DNA of 40,739 nucleotides from assembly GCA_001512635.1 (NCBI GenBank), contig LFSA01000120.1:1-40739 (forward strand), read 5' to 3'. The number at the start of each line of letters is the position of its first letter. Position 1 is the first letter of the stretch. The notes below the pieces were generated by a model, which saw only the letters and a list, made by a program, of their open reading frames with translations, made no database searches and had not been told where the DNA came from. The position numbers were made by a program, and so were the translations under genes. Positions 18,902-27,737 of the stretch are shown here, one piece after another. The DNA comes from Pelotomaculum sp. DTU098. GTDB taxonomy: Bacteria > Bacillota > Desulfotomaculia > Desulfotomaculales > Pelotomaculaceae.

Positions 18902-20344
18902 TCAAGTTTTGGCGGTGCCGGGCTGCAGCCCCAGGGCCTTAACGGCTTCCTTCTGAATACTTTGGACATCTTCCAGGCTGGCTGCCTCCACGTAAATCCT
19001 GAACAGGGACTCGGTACCCGAAGGCCGGATCAGCACCCAGGCGCCGCCTTCCAGCAACAACTTGACGCCGTCCAGGGTATTCCTGCCGGTTACCTTGCGC
19101 CCACCCAGGGTTCCGGGAGCAAAATCCTTCAACAGGCCCAGGACCCGTTCTTTTTCAGCGTAGGAAGTGCGCACATCCAGGCGCCGGCTATAAACCCGCC
19201 CGAATTCCCCGCCTACCCGGTCCAGCAGTTCGGTCAGGCTCGTACCGTAGACGGCCACCAGTTCCGCCGCCAGGAGGCCAGCCAGGAGTCCATCCTTCTC
19301 CGGTATATGGCCCTTAATGGACAGCCCGCCGCTCTCCTCCCCGCCCAGCACGGCCCCCTTTTCCATCAGGCACTGGCCGATATATTTAAAACCCACTGGA
19401 GTTTCATCTACTTCCAGCCCGTAGCGGTCCGCAATCATGTCCAGCTGGTGGGTGGTGGCTACGGTGCGGGCTACAGGCCCACGCATTCCCCTTGCCTTCA
19501 GCAGGTGGTAAAACAAGACGGGCAGGTACTGGTTGGGGGTGATAAATTCACCATTGGAATCAACGATGCCGAAGCGGTCGGCGTCCCCGTCCATAGCCAG
19601 ACCCAGGTCCAATCCGCCCTTGACCACCATTTCCTGCAATTCCCCCAGGGACTTGGCAGTTGGTTCGGGCAGGCTGCCGCCAAAAAGAGGGTCCCTGTGG
19701 TTGTGGATGGCCTCCACCGAAGCCCCTGCCTGCTCAAACAAATTCTCCAGGTACCCGCTTCCGGCTCCAAACATGGGGTCCACCGCCACTTTCAACCCGG
19801 CTTTGCCAATGGCCTCCAGGTCTACCAGGGTTGCCAGGTGGCGGGCGTACTCCGGAAATGGATCGATGGTGGTCACGAGGCTCCCGGCTGGTGCACCCGC
19901 TGCAGGCTCCTGGGTGTCCGGCCCCTTCAGGAGGCTCTTTATTGTTTTTTCGATTTCTTCAGTGATGTGCGGCAGGGCCGGGCCAGCATATTCGGGGATG
20001 AATTTAAAGCCGTTGTATTCCGGGGGATTGTGGCTGGCCGTCAGCATTACCGCCCCCCCGGCCTTGTGGAGCCTGACCGCAAAAGCCACTACGGGTGTGG
20101 GGGTGGGTCGTCCGGTCAAAAAAACGGGGATTCCTTGTCCTGTCAGCACCCCGGTTATCACCTCAGCAAAACGCTCGGAAAGAAAGCGGTTGTCATAACC
20201 TACCACCACCCCCCTTTTCGCCAGACCGTGGCTATGTAAATACCTGGCCAGGGCCCGGGTCACCAGCCTGACATTGTCAAAGGTAAAATCTTCGGCGAGG
20301 ATCCCCCGCCAGCCGTCAGTGCCAAAGGATATCTTTTTTTTCAT
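18902..20344 (-). CDS. Phosphoglucomutase/phosphomannomutase family
   Basis: Alpha-D-phosphohexomutase, about 480 residues, interconverting sugar 1- and 6-phosphates. Four family motifs are present: the phosphoserine loop TASHNPPEYNGFK, the magnesium loop DGDADRFGIVD, the sugar loop GGEESGGLS, and the phosphate-binding RPSGTESLFRIYVE. The ATG at 20344 is six bases after GGGAGG; an in-frame TTG two codons upstream abuts the binding site. Glucose-1-phosphate from it would feed the GalU encoded nearby, making phosphoglucomutase the favoured activity, though specificity cannot be read from sequence. Confidence 0.9.
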   Translation of the reverse strand: MKKKISFGTDGWRGILAEDFTFDNVRLVTRALARYLHSHGLAKRGVVVGYDNRFLSERFAEVITGVLTGQGIPVFLTGRPTPTPVVAFAVRLHKAGGAVMLTASHNPPEYNGFKFIPEYAGPALPHITEEIEKTIKSLLKGPDTQEPAAGAPAGSLVTTIDPFPEYARHLATLVDLEAIGKAGLKVAVDPMFGAGSGYLENLFEQAGASVEAIHNHRDPLFGGSLPEPTAKSLGELQEMVVKGGLDLGLAMDGDADRFGIVDSNGEFITPNQYLPVLFYHLLKARGMRGPVARTVATTHQLDMIADRYGLEVDETPVGFKYIGQCLMEKGAVLGGEESGGLSIKGHIPEKDGLLAGLLAAELVAVYGTSLTELLDRVGGEFGRVYSRRLDVRTSYAEKERVLGLLKDFAPGTLGGRKVTGRNTLDGVKLLLEGGAWVLIRPSGTESLFRIYVEAASLEDVQSIQKEAVKALGLQPGTAKT

Positions 20345-20719
20345 TGCCAACCTCCCGGTAACTGGTAATGAATTCTATTTCATCATTCCCCAGCCTTTTC
20401 CTTTTTTATGTAGGCAAAACGTTCTTTCTGAAAAAGGGGGCGGCCAGCCCGCATGGGCCAGTGCTAAAATGGCGCCAAAAAATTAGCAGAATCTTGAACC
20501 CGGGCAGCTTCACCTTCACCTCTGTCAGACCGCCGGGGTTCCCGGCAGCAGCAGGGCAGGCAGGTGGTTTCAGGGATGGGCCAGCCCCCGCAGGGTATGC
20601 TCCGGACCGACATGGGTTCAGCCCTTAGTTTGCCTGGACATGCGCCAATTATACAAAGCGCGTTTAGCCCCTGCCATTAATGGCAAAAATAGGAATATGA
20701 TGAAAAAGGAGGAGACTTG
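20345..20719. other. Gene-free stretch upstream of the mutase
   Basis: No supported coding region. The 20450-20640 part is GC-rich with many short self-complementary pieces (GGGCC, GGGTTCAGCCC, CCGGGGTTCCCGG), so a structured RNA is possible, but it matches no RNA family I could identify. Confidence 0.3.
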
Positions 20720-20869
20720 ATGGATAAAGCAGGCATATTAAAAAAATTGGAGCAAAGGAAAAAGATGTTTGAGGATTATTTGCGAAAAAATAAAGAGCCT
20801 GCCCGTTCCCCCGGAGGGCACGGGCCGCTGGCGGCCGTTCCCAAAAAACAGGGAAAACAGTGCAGATAA
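20720..20869 (+). CDS. Small 49-residue protein, unknown function
   Basis: Short plus-strand gene, opposite to its neighbours. AAAGGAGGA lies about eight bases before the ATG, and a perfect terminator follows 17 bp after the TAA. The product starts MDKAGILKKLEQRKKMFEDY, is strongly basic and predicted helical for about 30 residues, then has a Gly/Pro-rich part (ARSPGGHGPLAAVP) and a basic end (KKQGKQCR) with one Cys. No signal peptide or membrane segment is seen. It does not show the Spo0E or small acid-soluble spore protein signatures. A possible -10 (TATGAT) lies just upstream. Function unknown; that it is a real gene is inferred from binding site, frame and terminator together. Confidence 0.7.
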   Translation: MDKAGILKKLEQRKKMFEDYLRKNKEPARSPGGHGPLAAVPKKQGKQCR

Positions 20870-20886
20870 TAAAGCCAGGGAGCGGG

Positions 20887-20918
20887 TTACCGGGTGAAGG
20901 CACCCGGTAATTATTTTT
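20887..20918 (+). terminator. Terminator of the 49-residue gene
   Basis: Perfect ten-pair stem TTACCGGGTG (20887-20896) and CACCCGGTAA (20901-20910), four-base loop, then TTATTTTT on the plus strand only. The tail overlaps the last bases of galE, which ends from the other side. Confidence 0.87.
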
Positions 20919-21855
20919 AATTGGAGACCCTCAGAGTCAGGTTGTGGTTATAATAATAATCCAGGGTTCGCCGCAACCCTTCCTCTACCGTGCTACGGGG
21001 ACTCCACCCCAGCACCTCCCGGGCCCTTTCGTTAGCCAGGCAGCTGTGCAGGATGTCCCCCGGTCTGGGCGGGCAGTACTCCGGTTCCAGGGAGCTGCCG
21101 GTCAGCCCCTTTAGAAGCTGAAACAGGTCTATTACCGAAAGGCTGGCCCCCGTACTGATATTGAGGACCTCGCTGTCACCCCGCTCCAGCGCAGCAAGGT
21201 TGGCGCAGGCCACGTCCCCGACGTAGACGAAATCCCTGGTCTGCCGGCCGTCGCCAAAGATCTTAACCCGCTTGTCCTTCAGCAGGCGATCGATAAAAAT
21301 GGCCACCACCCCGCCCTCACCGTCGGCGTTCTGGCGGGGACCGAAAACATTGGCGTAGCGCAGGACTGTAAAGCGGACGCCATAAAGCTCTTGATAAACC
21401 CGCAGGTAATGCTCCACCGTATACTTGGATACTCCGTAAGGGGACTGGGGTACCACAGGGTGGGCCTCGTCCACGGGAAGGTAAACCGGATCTCCGTATA
21501 CCGCCGCCGATGAAGCATAGATAACTTTCCCCACCCGGTAACGCCAGCAGTTCTCCAGGAGGTTGACGGCGCCAAGGACGTTTATTCTGGCATCCTGGAG
21601 GGGCTCCTGCAGGGAGCGCACAACATCCACCTGGGCGGCGTGGTGAATTACCACATCCGGCCGCTCCCGCTCAACAACCCGGCCGAAATCATCGTCTTCA
21701 ATTTTCACCCGGTAAAAGTTAGCACCGGGGTTGATATTTTCAAAACGGCCCGTAGAAAGGTCGTCCACCACCGAAACGCGATAGCCTGCGGCAACAAGCA
21801 TGTCTACAACGTGGGAGCCGATAAACCCGCCTCCCCCTGTGACCATAACCTTCAA
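20917..21855 (-). CDS. UDP-glucose 4-epimerase-like NAD-dependent epimerase
   Basis: Extended short-chain dehydrogenase/reductase, about 312 residues. The NAD-binding GGGGFIGSH lies at the N-terminus, the catalytic Ser region is ASSAAVYGD, and YGVSK holds the Tyr and Lys. The start is TTG at 21855 (MKVMVTGGGG) about seven bases after a G-rich binding site; a GTG eight codons upstream is less likely. It follows galU, so UDP-glucose to UDP-galactose is the likely reaction; UDP-GlcNAc epimerisation is an alternative, as the family overlaps. Confidence 0.88.
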   Translation of the reverse strand: MKVMVTGGGGFIGSHVVDMLVAAGYRVSVVDDLSTGRFENINPGANFYRVKIEDDDFGRVVERERPDVVIHHAAQVDVVRSLQEPLQDARINVLGAVNLLENCWRYRVGKVIYASSAAVYGDPVYLPVDEAHPVVPQSPYGVSKYTVEHYLRVYQELYGVRFTVLRYANVFGPRQNADGEGGVVAIFIDRLLKDKRVKIFGDGRQTRDFVYVGDVACANLAALERGDSEVLNISTGASLSVIDLFQLLKGLTGSSLEPEYCPPRPGDILHSCLANERAREVLGWSPRSTVEEGLRRTLDYYYNHNLTLRVSN

Positions 21856-21906
21856 AGGAACGCCCCCCAGGGAAAACACTTAAATTCAGGCAAAGTTACT
21901 TTAAAG

Positions 21907-22788
21907 CTACCCCTTGAAAAGTTCCTGGCAAACAGAGCGCAGGTACTCCCGGAATCCCCCGGCAAGGTCCAGCCGGTCCAGGGCAAATTCCACCGTAGCC
22001 TGAAGGTAGCCCAGCTTGTCCCCCACATCGTAGCGCTTCCCCTGGAAAGCCAGGCCGTATATGGCCTGCTCCCGGCACAATTGCCGCAGGGCGTCTGTAA
22101 GCTGAATTTCCCCGCCGGCGCCGGGTCCGGTTTCGGCCAGGATGGGAAAAATGCGCGGTTCTATTATGTAACGGCCCATGATCGCCAGGCGGGAGGGAGC
22201 GCTTTCCAGTGGGGGTTTTTCCACCAGGTCCTTAACCCTGTATACACCCTGGCTTTCTTCCACCGCATCCAGGATTCCGTACCTGTTGACATGCTCCGGG
22301 GGCACTTCCATCACGGCGATTACCGTAGACTGAACCTTTTCGTATAAATCCAGCAGCTGCTTTAAACAGGGCGTTGTACCCCGCACAAGATCATCCCCCA
22401 GGAGCACCGCAAAGGGCTCGTTCCCGATGAACTGCCTGGCACAGTAGACGGCGTGCCCGAGGCCGAGGGGTTCCTTCTGGCGGACATAATACAGGTCCGC
22501 CAGCTGGCCGATTCTCTGTACCTCTGCCAGCAACTCTAGCTTACCCTGTTCTTTTAATACTATTTCCAGTTCCACGGATTTGTCAAAATGATTTTCAATG
22601 GAGCACTTGTTCTGCCCCGTTATAATCAGAATATCCTCAATTCCCGAGTCAAGGGTCTCTTCAATTATGTATTGAATAGCCGGCTTATCCACAATGGGGA
22701 GCATCTCCTTGGGCTGGGCCTTGGTGGCCGGCAAAAAGCGCAGTCCCCGGCCTGCTGCCGGAATTACCGCCTTTCTGACTTTTTTCAT
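21907..22788 (-). CDS. galU: UTP-glucose-1-phosphate uridylyltransferase
   Basis: Makes UDP-glucose from UTP and glucose-1-phosphate, about 293 residues. The nucleotide-binding AVIPAAGRGLRFLPATK, the KPAIQYIIEE block, the LLGDDLV metal-binding region and VEKPP are seen in order. GGAGG is seven bases before the ATG. It lies between the WecA-like and epimerase genes, with short gaps, so the three probably form one operon supplying activated sugars. Confidence 0.95.
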   Translation of the reverse strand: MKKVRKAVIPAAGRGLRFLPATKAQPKEMLPIVDKPAIQYIIEETLDSGIEDILIITGQNKCSIENHFDKSVELEIVLKEQGKLELLAEVQRIGQLADLYYVRQKEPLGLGHAVYCARQFIGNEPFAVLLGDDLVRGTTPCLKQLLDLYEKVQSTVIAVMEVPPEHVNRYGILDAVEESQGVYRVKDLVEKPPLESAPSRLAIMGRYIIEPRIFPILAETGPGAGGEIQLTDALRQLCREQAIYGLAFQGKRYDVGDKLGYLQATVEFALDRLDLAGGFREYLRSVCQELFKG

Positions 22789-22867
22789 CAAAAAACCTCC
22801 AATTCAATTCTTTTCTCCATCCCTCTCCGGGATTACGACAAAATGCCCTAACATGTTAACAGCGATC

Positions 22868-23959
22868 CTACATACGCGAGGACCGCTGCTGTTTATTGGG
22901 CTGGGTTAAATACGGTGCCCGGCTGCCGGCCCGGGTAACCCCGATCTTGTTTGCGGCCACCAGGACAATTGTAGATAAAATCACCAGGAAAATGGCAGCC
23001 TGTTTGGTTGTCATCAGGGTCAAAACAATAGCGCTCAGGCCAAGCACAAGGCTGACCCCGTAAATACTCAAAACAGCCTGGCGGTGGCTCATTCCCATCT
23101 GGATTAGCCGGTGATGGAGGTGCTCCCGGTCCGGCTGGAAGATGGGCTTTTGCCCCAGGTAGCGCCTTAAAATGGCAAAGACCGTGTCCAGTAAGGGGAT
23201 GCCCAGAATAACAATGGGTATAATCACAGATATAAAGGTAGCGCTTTTGGCCAGCCCCATAACAGACAGGACGGCAACACTGAACCCCAGAAACATGGAG
23301 CCGGTGTCCCCCAAAAAAATCTTTGCGGGATAAAAATTGTAACGCAGAAAGCCCAGTACTGCGGCCGCCAGAATCAGGGCCAGAACAACAGCCTCCCACT
23401 GGGCTGGCGAACTAACTGACTGGTACATCTCAATGCAGACTACGGCCGCCAGGGTCAGAGAGGCGATGAAGGTGATTCCGCTGGCCAGCCCGTCCAACCC
23501 GTCAATAAGGTTAACCGCATTGGTGACGGATACAATCCAGAGAACAGTTACGGGAATACTTAAATACCCCAGTAAGAGAGGTTCTTCTGATAAGGGGTTC
23601 GTTATAAAGTTCACTTCCAGGCCAAATGGTATTACAGCACAGGCGGCAACCACCTGGCCGGCCAGCTTAAGCCTGGGCGAAACCCCCCTGGTGTCGTCCA
23701 GAAAACCCAGCAGGACGATTAAAAAGCCACCTGTGAGGAGGCCCGCTACCTGTAGGGTGATTTCCTGGGTAACCAGGACAGCTGTTAGAAAACTGATAAA
23801 AATAGCTAAACCGCCCAGCCTGGGCATTACCTTGTGATGTAACTTTCTCTGGTCGGGCTTGTCCAGAGCGCCGCATTTAAAAGCCCATTTTCTGACCAGC
23901 GGGGTTAATAGCAGGGCTAACCCGAAGGCCAGCACTACAGCTATAATCGGCATCTCCAC
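22868..23959 (-). CDS. Undecaprenyl-phosphate sugar-1-phosphate transferase (WecA/TagO family)
   Basis: MraY-superfamily membrane enzyme, about 363 residues with about ten membrane segments. It places a sugar-1-phosphate, usually GlcNAc-1-P, on undecaprenyl phosphate as the first step of a wall polymer. Landmarks are KPDQRKLHHKVMPRLGG, the catalytic NLIDGLDGLA, the metal-binding FLGDTGSMFLG, and REHLHHRLIQMG, the last typical of WecA/TagO rather than MraY. The chosen GTG at 23959 follows GGAGGG; an upstream in-frame start has no binding site. Confidence 0.9.
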   Translation of the reverse strand: MEMPIIAVVLAFGLALLLTPLVRKWAFKCGALDKPDQRKLHHKVMPRLGGLAIFISFLTAVLVTQEITLQVAGLLTGGFLIVLLGFLDDTRGVSPRLKLAGQVVAACAVIPFGLEVNFITNPLSEEPLLLGYLSIPVTVLWIVSVTNAVNLIDGLDGLASGITFIASLTLAAVVCIEMYQSVSSPAQWEAVVLALILAAAVLGFLRYNFYPAKIFLGDTGSMFLGFSVAVLSVMGLAKSATFISVIIPIVILGIPLLDTVFAILRRYLGQKPIFQPDREHLHHRLIQMGMSHRQAVLSIYGVSLVLGLSAIVLTLMTTKQAAIFLVILSTIVLVAANKIGVTRAGSRAPYLTQPNKQQRSSRM

Positions 23960-24002
23960 ACACAACCCTCCAGAATAAGCAATTACAAACAAAAATGCTA
24001 TA

Positions 24003-24041
24003 GCTTATTGTATCGCAGTCCGGGCTAAGGTTACAATAAGC
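24003..24041. repeat. Inverted repeat upstream of the WecA-like gene
   Basis: GCTTATTGTA (24003-24012) and TACAATAAGC (24032-24041) are a perfect ten-base inverted repeat around 19 bases. It lies 40 bp before the WecA-like start and about 100 bp after fabZ. No T-run follows, so an operator or leader hairpin is more likely than a terminator. A similar half site (GTTACAATAAGC) occurs near position 46-57. Confidence 0.5.
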
Positions 24042-24144
24042 AAAAGAAGCTTGATTCAGGCTAAATGGCTAAATATACAGCAAACAAAGCAAAATAACGC
24101 CACATTACTCCTTATAAATCGCAATTTCGTCAAATTAATTTAGA

Positions 24145-24570
24145 TTATTCTTGAATCGCAAACATCAACTGGGCTTCGGCAGCAACCTCCTCACCCACAT
24201 AAGCAGTACAGGAACTCTTTCCGACACGGCCGCGCAGCTTCATAACCTCAACTTCAATCCGCAGTTGATCACCGGGAAACACCTGCCTCCGGAATCGGGC
24301 CTTGTCGATCCCGGCAAAAAGGGCAATCTTCCCAGCAAACTCCGGCATCTTTAAAAGCGCCACTGCTCCCACCTGGGCCATGGCTTCGATGATCAATACC
24401 CCGGGCATAACCGGATAGCCCGGAAAATGCCCCTGAAAAAATGGCTCGTTAGCGCTGACGTTTTTAAGCCCCACAGCTTTGCGCCCTTCCTCCACGGAGA
24501 TGATCCGGTCCACCAGTAAAAAAGGGTAGCGGTGGGGTATTATTTCCTGGATCTGATTGTTATCCAACAC
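24145..24570 (-). CDS. fabZ: 3-hydroxyacyl-ACP dehydratase FabZ
   Basis: Hot-dog-fold dehydratase of fatty acid elongation, 141 residues. The catalytic His lies in [14 protein letters not shown] and the catalytic Glu in [14 protein letters not shown]. The GTG start has AGGAGG at seven bases; a TTG follows directly. Here it stands alone among envelope-glycan genes, not in a fab operon and with no lpx genes in the window. Confidence 0.95.
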   Translation of the reverse strand: MLDNNQIQEIIPHRYPFLLVDRIISVEEGRKAVGLKNVSANEPFFQGHFPGYPVMPGVLIIEAMAQVGAVALLKMPEFAGKIALFAGIDKARFRRQVFPGDQLRIEVEVMKLRGRVGKSSCTAYVGEEVAAEAQLMFAIQE

Positions 24571-24732
24571 CCTAGCTCCTCCTTAACTTAAAATCACTTT
24601 AAAAACAGAAACTGTTTCCTCATAAATATTATAGCCTTAAATTCATAGAATAAGAAACCATTTCCAGGCCCAGAAAAAATTATCCTCCCGGCAGGGATTT
24701 ACACCAGCCCCCCTGGCCACAGCAACTTCAAG

Positions 24733-24761
24733 TTGAAATGTAGGATAAATTGATTTATATT
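24733..24761 (+). promoter_or_regulatory. Sigma-A promoter of the DUF4330 gene
   Basis: TTGAAA (24733-24738), 17-base spacer, TATATT (24756-24761), about 30 bp before the ATG. Confidence 0.65.
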
Positions 24762-24790
24762 GTTATAAGGATGTTCTAAGGGGGACGGGC

Positions 24791-25270
24791 ATGAGAGTAA
24801 TTGACGAAAAAGGAAAGCTTTTTGGGTTGATCAACATCGTAGATCTCCTGGTGCTTTTGGCGATACTACTGGTGATCGGGGGAGCTGCCTATAAAATAAA
24901 AGGGCAGAAGGGCAGCGATGCGGTCAGGACAGTCCGGGCAACAGTGCTGGCCACCGCGCTCCGGCCGGAGATGCTTACAGGCATCAAGGTGGGTGACAGA
25001 ATGGTTTCCGGTTCCAGTTTTACCGATGTGGTTATCAAAGAGATTGACATCAGGCCGGCTTACATGATTACCACAGACAGCCAGGGCCGGCGGGTGGAGG
25101 CCTATGACCCCTATCTAAAAGATTTAATTGTTGTGGTGGAGGGGAAAACAGTTATCTCCGGAGGCGTGATCAATCTCGGCGGCCAGGAAATCAGGAGCAG
25201 CAAAGATTACTATATTAAATCCCTGACTTACGACTTCAAGGGCATGATCCTGGACGTGGTCGTTGAGTAA
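24791..25270 (+). CDS. DUF4330 family protein
   Basis: Membrane-anchored protein of 159 residues in the DUF4330 family, function unknown. The start MRVIDEKGKLFGLINIVDLL is the family hallmark and is followed by one membrane segment (about 16-34). The rest lies outside the membrane by prediction and is mostly beta strand, with VGDRMVSGSSFTDVVI. It has a promoter, AAGGGGGA binding site and terminator of its own, so it is a single-gene unit on the plus strand. Members often sit near envelope polysaccharide genes, as here; a role in that process is only inferred from context. Confidence 0.8.
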   Translation: MRVIDEKGKLFGLINIVDLLVLLAILLVIGGAAYKIKGQKGSDAVRTVRATVLATALRPEMLTGIKVGDRMVSGSSFTDVVIKEIDIRPAYMITTDSQGRRVEAYDPYLKDLIVVVEGKTVISGGVINLGGQEIRSSKDYYIKSLTYDFKGMILDVVVE

Positions 25271-25349
25271 GAGATAGCCCTGACTGATTTTAGCAAGGCA
25301 TAAACCACATACCGAACCACCAGGCATGGCGCAGGAATAATCATAACAG

Positions 25350-25373
25350 GCAGGCTGAGGGGCCTGCATTTTT
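25350..25373 (+). terminator. Terminator of the DUF4330 gene
   Basis: GCAGGC (25350-25355) and GCCTGC (25362-25367) pair, then ATTTTTATT. Confidence 0.72.
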
Positions 25374-25411
25374 ATTGGTACCGCTGGCCGGGCACCTGGC
25401 GGACTTCTTTT

Positions 25412-26572
25412 CTATTTATCCTTCCGGCCTACCTGGACCCGGCGGACCTTGATTAGTTCCTCCACGGTGCTGGCCCTGGCCTTCCAGGAGTGCCGCACAG
25501 CCATTTCCAGGCGCGCCGAAACTTTTCCGGGCGAATCCCCCCTTAGTTCCTCTTCCAGCTTTTGGACAAATTCCTCCGGAGTTCTGGCCAGGGCTACCAT
25601 CTCCCCGAAGGCCCGCACCTCGGGAAGATCGGAAGAAACCACCGGCTTGCCGGCGGCAAGATACTCGTAAAGCTTAACTGGGTTGACCCCCCGGGTGAGT
25701 TCGTTGACCCGGAAGGGGATTACGGCCGCGTCGAACCCTTTCAGGTAAGAGGGCAGCAGCTGGTAGTCCCTGTGTCCCAGCAGGTGGATGTTGGGAAATC
25801 CCGCAAGGGTACTGGTTTCCGTATCAACCGGCCCTATTAAAACCAGTGTCCAGTCCGGGTGGGCGCGGGCTGCGGCAGCCAGTAAATCCTGATCCAGCCA
25901 GGGGCTTACCGCCCCGATGTAGCCGATCACCGGCCGGGGCAAAGGGGCCAGATCAGGGGCTACAGCCAGTCCGGGGTCCAGGGCCCTGCGAAAGTGCTCC
26001 ACATCGGCCCCGTTGAGCACCACCTGGAGGTCCGGGGCCAGGTCCTTTTTCCGCAGGTAAAGCTCCCTGGCGCTGGTCAGGGATAAGCCGGCGCAGCTGA
26101 ACAGCTCCTGTTCCATCCGGGCCACGGTTTCCTTGCGGATCAGCCCGGGAAAGGCTGTATGCTCGTCGGCGCAGTCGTAAACCAGGAACAGGTCCGGCTG
26201 CATTGGCAGGTCAATAGTATTGGGCAGGTAGGTCCAGCAGATGGTGGGTTCCCAGCCCAGCTGCCTGTATACCCTGCGCAAGCCCGCCCCAAGGATTCTC
26301 TGGTTGATGCGGTTGATCGAACGGTAGATATTGCCGAAGGGCAGGAATAACGGCGGCGCGTAAACCCAGATCCTTTCCTCCAGCTGGCGCAGGTGGTCAG
26401 CAGCCTGTCCCCGCAGGGAAGGGTTTTTTAAAGGGGAGAGGTAGGTAATTGGCGGGTCCACGTAAAGCACCCGGTTGCCCTGCCGGGCAAAAATAGTCAT
26501 AAACTGCTGGGCCCTGGCCCACATGCCTGTCCAGCTGGCTGCTGCCAGGCAGAGAATGGTTTCTCCCTTCAT
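25412..26572 (-). CDS. Glycosyltransferase (GT-B, TuaH-like)
   Basis: Cytoplasmic sugar transferase of about 386 residues with a two-domain GT-B fold. N-terminal: ILCLAAASWTGMWARAQQFM and VLYVDPPITYLSPL. C-terminal: PRPVIGYIGAVSPWLD, then a donor-site block with KGFDAAVIPFRVNELTRGVNP and LYEYLAAGKPVVSSDLPEV, where the E of the ExxxxxG motif is placed. The layout recalls the B. subtilis TuaH group, but donor and acceptor are unknown. Its ATG overlaps the stop of the upstream glycosyltransferase as ATGA, so both are probably translated from one message and act on one glycan. Confidence 0.85.
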   Translation of the reverse strand: MKGETILCLAAASWTGMWARAQQFMTIFARQGNRVLYVDPPITYLSPLKNPSLRGQAADHLRQLEERIWVYAPPLFLPFGNIYRSINRINQRILGAGLRRVYRQLGWEPTICWTYLPNTIDLPMQPDLFLVYDCADEHTAFPGLIRKETVARMEQELFSCAGLSLTSARELYLRKKDLAPDLQVVLNGADVEHFRRALDPGLAVAPDLAPLPRPVIGYIGAVSPWLDQDLLAAAARAHPDWTLVLIGPVDTETSTLAGFPNIHLLGHRDYQLLPSYLKGFDAAVIPFRVNELTRGVNPVKLYEYLAAGKPVVSSDLPEVRAFGEMVALARTPEEFVQKLEEELRGDSPGKVSARLEMAVRHSWKARASTVEELIKVRRVQVGRKDK

Positions 26573-27702
26573 GGGCGGCGCCACCCCGCCAGGCGGCGGT
26601 ATAATTCCTCCGTGCGCCGCGCCATAACAGCAGCGGTAAAGTTTTCCAGCACCGCTACGCTGGCTCTTTTGGTCATTTCAGCAACCGCCTCCGGGTGGTC
26701 CAGCATCCAGATAATTCCCCTGGCCAGGGCCGTGACATTGGCCGGCGGTACCAGCAAGCCGGTCTCACCGTGCCGGACTACTTCAGGCAGGCCGCCTGCC
26801 TCCGAGGATACCACGGGCACACCAAGGGCCATGGCTTCAACAGCCGTCAGCCCGAAACCTTCCCACAGGGAAGAGATAACCAGCAGATCCAGTTCACTCA
26901 TGAGAGCAGGTATATCCTCAACAAAGCCGGTAAAGATTACCTGGCCGGCAATCCCCAGTTGGGCGGCCAGTTCCTCCAGGGAAGGGCGTAGCGGCCCGTC
27001 ACCGATAACCAGGAACCGAACGTCCGGGCGCTGCTGGAGCACTTCCCGGGCTGCCTCCAGAAAAAACCGGTGGCCTTTGACCGGGTGCAGGCGCGCCACG
27101 ACACCCACCAGGGGAGCTGAAGCGTCCAGGCCATATTTTCTGCGGGTATTAGCGGCATTCCGGACAGGGTTGAATTCTTCCAGGACAATACCGTTGTATA
27201 TTACTGTTATCTTATCCTCAGGTACTCCCTGGGAAACCAGCTTATCCTTCAACCCCTTGGAAACAGTGATAAAATGGTCCGTCAGGCTCCGGGTGAGTCT
27301 TTCCACCAGGCTGTTGCCCAGGCGGTAAAAGAATCCCGGGTAATCCATCTCCAAAAAGCTATGTACCGTAGTGATCACTTTTCTTTTGCCGGCCTGCCGG
27401 TCAGCCAGCCTGCCCAGCAGGTTGGCCCGGACGCCATGGGTATGGACCAGATCAAAGCCGTTGTTCCGGATCAGCGCCGCCAGCTTTCCAGCTACGCTAA
27501 AATCAGCTTTGTGCCGCATCGGAAGAACCAGACACCTGATCCCCGCCCTGGCAGCTATCTTCGCAAAGGGCTCATTAAAAAGACAGCAAACGGTGATCTC
27601 CACCGCTTTGGTATCCAGGGCCCCGCATAGATTTAAAATATGTCTTTCAGCGCCGCCAAACTCGCCGCCGCCGATAATATGCAGTACCTTTAAAGGTTCC
27701 AC
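26569..27702 (-). CDS. Family 4 glycosyltransferase
   Basis: GT-B retaining glycosyltransferase of 377 residues. The N-terminal acceptor domain begins LKVLHIIGGGEFGGAERHIL and contains DLVHTHGVRANLLG. The C-terminal donor domain has GVVARLHPVKGHRFFLEA, the FVIGDGP-type loop (FLVIGDGPLR), FTGFVEDIP, and EGFGLTAVEAMALGVPVVSSEAGG with the two catalytic Glu residues. The start is GTG with AAGGAG upstream. It is the first gene of the pair with the TuaH-like transferase. The sugar used is not readable from sequence. Confidence 0.9.
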   Translation of the reverse strand: MEPLKVLHIIGGGEFGGAERHILNLCGALDTKAVEITVCCLFNEPFAKIAARAGIRCLVLPMRHKADFSVAGKLAALIRNNGFDLVHTHGVRANLLGRLADRQAGKRKVITTVHSFLEMDYPGFFYRLGNSLVERLTRSLTDHFITVSKGLKDKLVSQGVPEDKITVIYNGIVLEEFNPVRNAANTRRKYGLDASAPLVGVVARLHPVKGHRFFLEAAREVLQQRPDVRFLVIGDGPLRPSLEELAAQLGIAGQVIFTGFVEDIPALMSELDLLVISSLWEGFGLTAVEAMALGVPVVSSEAGGLPEVVRHGETGLLVPPANVTALARGIIWMLDHPEAVAEMTKRASVAVLENFTAAVMARRTEELYRRLAGWRRP

Positions 27703-27737
27703 AAAGAACCGTTCTCCTTTTTATGGTCAAATATCTC

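Noticed and set aside
20580..20640. Signal recognition particle RNA, suggested by GGTCCGGAG on the minus strand
   Set aside because: The universally conserved GGAAGGAAGCAG-type loop core is missing and the flanks do not pair as required.
20664..20903. A 79-codon minus-strand frame opposite the 49-residue gene
   Set aside because: No ribosome binding site, and its sequence is the reverse of the better supported plus-strand gene and its terminator.
24145..24570. fabZ as a sign of lipid A synthesis and an outer membrane
   Set aside because: FabZ serves general fatty acid synthesis and no lpx genes adjoin it, so it does not argue for an outer membrane by itself.
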